Below are positions 63,674 through 64,000 of a stretch of DNA of 64,000 nucleotides, in pieces. Position 1 is the stretch's first letter; the number at the start of each line of letters is the position of its first letter. The stretch spans positions 921,990 through 985,989 of the forward strand of contig JAEBUN010000018.1 of NCBI GenBank assembly GCA_023014365.1, read 5' to 3'. The notes beneath the pieces are model-generated. The model did no database searches and was not told the DNA's origin. It saw only the letters and a list, made by a program, of their open reading frames with translations. This DNA comes from Lepiota brunneoincarnata. Its lineage: Eukaryota; Basidiomycota; Agaricomycetes; Agaricales; Agaricaceae. A program made the translations under genes and the position numbers.

Positions 63674-64000
63674 CCGGTGGTTCTGGAGATCCATCAAGAG
63701 TCCCCTCATGCTGGCCCGTCGCGTCAACAACGTGTCCTTTCGTCCAAGAAGAGTTCCAACACGCGGACAAAGAAATACGTTCCCTGGGCTCGCGTTCGGC
63801 ACTCTGAGGCCGAAATTATTTGGGACCATGGATACCGGCACCCAGTCCTGCTCTTTTGTGAGGACTTTCCTAGGCTGCTGGCAGCTAGCCAGCTTTCGGT
63901 ACGTTCACCAAGCTTTCTTGTGGTTCCTTACTGACAGCTTTGACATCTGCTCCAGTACGTGCCACCTCGGTCTTGGTGTCCTTCTTGCGCTGCTCGTAAG
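63674..64000 (+). CDS. Zn2Cys6-type gene of the outer family-B element, continued
   Basis: After one copy of the target site, exon 4 resumes (from 63679, VLEIHQESPHAGPS, then KKSSNTRTKKYVPWARVR) to 63898. The intron is 63899-63955 (GTACGT...CCAG). Exon 5 starts YVPPRSWCPSCAARK, the first Cys pair of the cluster, at the window edge. It is the same gene as 40366-41541, separated by the 22.1-kb nested insertion. Confidence 0.85.

Noticed and set aside
40366..64000. Zn2Cys6 gene pieces at 40366-41541 and 63674-64000 as two truncated genes
   Set aside because: They join in frame after removing the inner element and one target-site copy, with exon sizes matching the intact copy. One interrupted gene is simpler.

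Overview
The window is eukaryotic and fits a mushroom-forming basidiomycete (Agaricomycetes). Protein genes carry many short introns (about 44-78 nt, GT...AG), the retroelements belong to families typical of that class, and old copies decay by C-to-T change at CpG. Little of it is ordinary genic DNA. Most is transposable elements inserted into one another, with a host-gene island at about 25.4-38.4 kb. The order within Agaricomycetes was not determined.

Region 1 (1-24.5 kb) is a graveyard of old repeats. A very decayed Ty3/Gypsy element on the minus strand seems to run from 17139 (5' LTR) to 3046 (3' LTR). It has been split by a one-frame, nine-TGA Ty1/Copia element (about 4480-7616), by a 324-bp solo LTR, by solo LTRs of the two large elements described below, and by about 4 kb of other DNA holding a decayed spliced gene (10634-11829). 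Shuffled pieces of an F-box/LRR-like gene lie at 1-2.1 kb and again at 20.6-24.4 kb. Pieces of a Tad2-like deaminase and of a secreted GPI-anchor-like protein are also present.

Region 2 (25.4-38.4 kb) holds host-type genes: an intronless coiled-coil protein with a possible permuted papain-like core (25437-27305), an intact three-exon 167-aa gene (27594-28233, minus), and a two-module membrane-protein gene (31102-34624) whose splicing fuses two four-TM modules. Its first module and upstream DNA are duplicated as a pseudogene (35092-38404).

Region 3 (38.7-64.0 kb) is a nested stack of LTR elements. An outer copy of 'family B' starts at 38743. An inner family-B copy (41542-63673) is inserted inside an exon of the outer copy. 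An 8240-bp chromodomain Gypsy ('element A', 42150-50389, TSD ATTTC) is inserted inside the inner copy's left LTR. Family B is the main discovery candidate. Its gag-protease-RT-RNaseH-integrase runs on the minus strand, with a canonical PBS and PPT. On the opposite strand it carries two multi-exon genes: a 587-aa protein with a C-terminal Zn2Cys6-type cluster and a 338-aa basic, coiled-coil-like protein. The palindrome TAAGCTTA occurs 38 times by eye in family-B DNA (LTRs, introns, spacers, and coding DNA in more than one frame) and was not seen elsewhere in the window. A plausible but unproven model is that one antisense-encoded protein, or a host factor, recognises these sites, in the way that some plant DNA transposons encode proteins binding short motifs scattered through the element.

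Element A shows a second notable mechanism. Its primer-binding site is complementary to the predicted 5' end of its own transcript, the self-priming layout known from Tf1/sushi elements. Its third ORF runs into the LTR. Coordinates and motif counts were read by eye, and no database or program was run.
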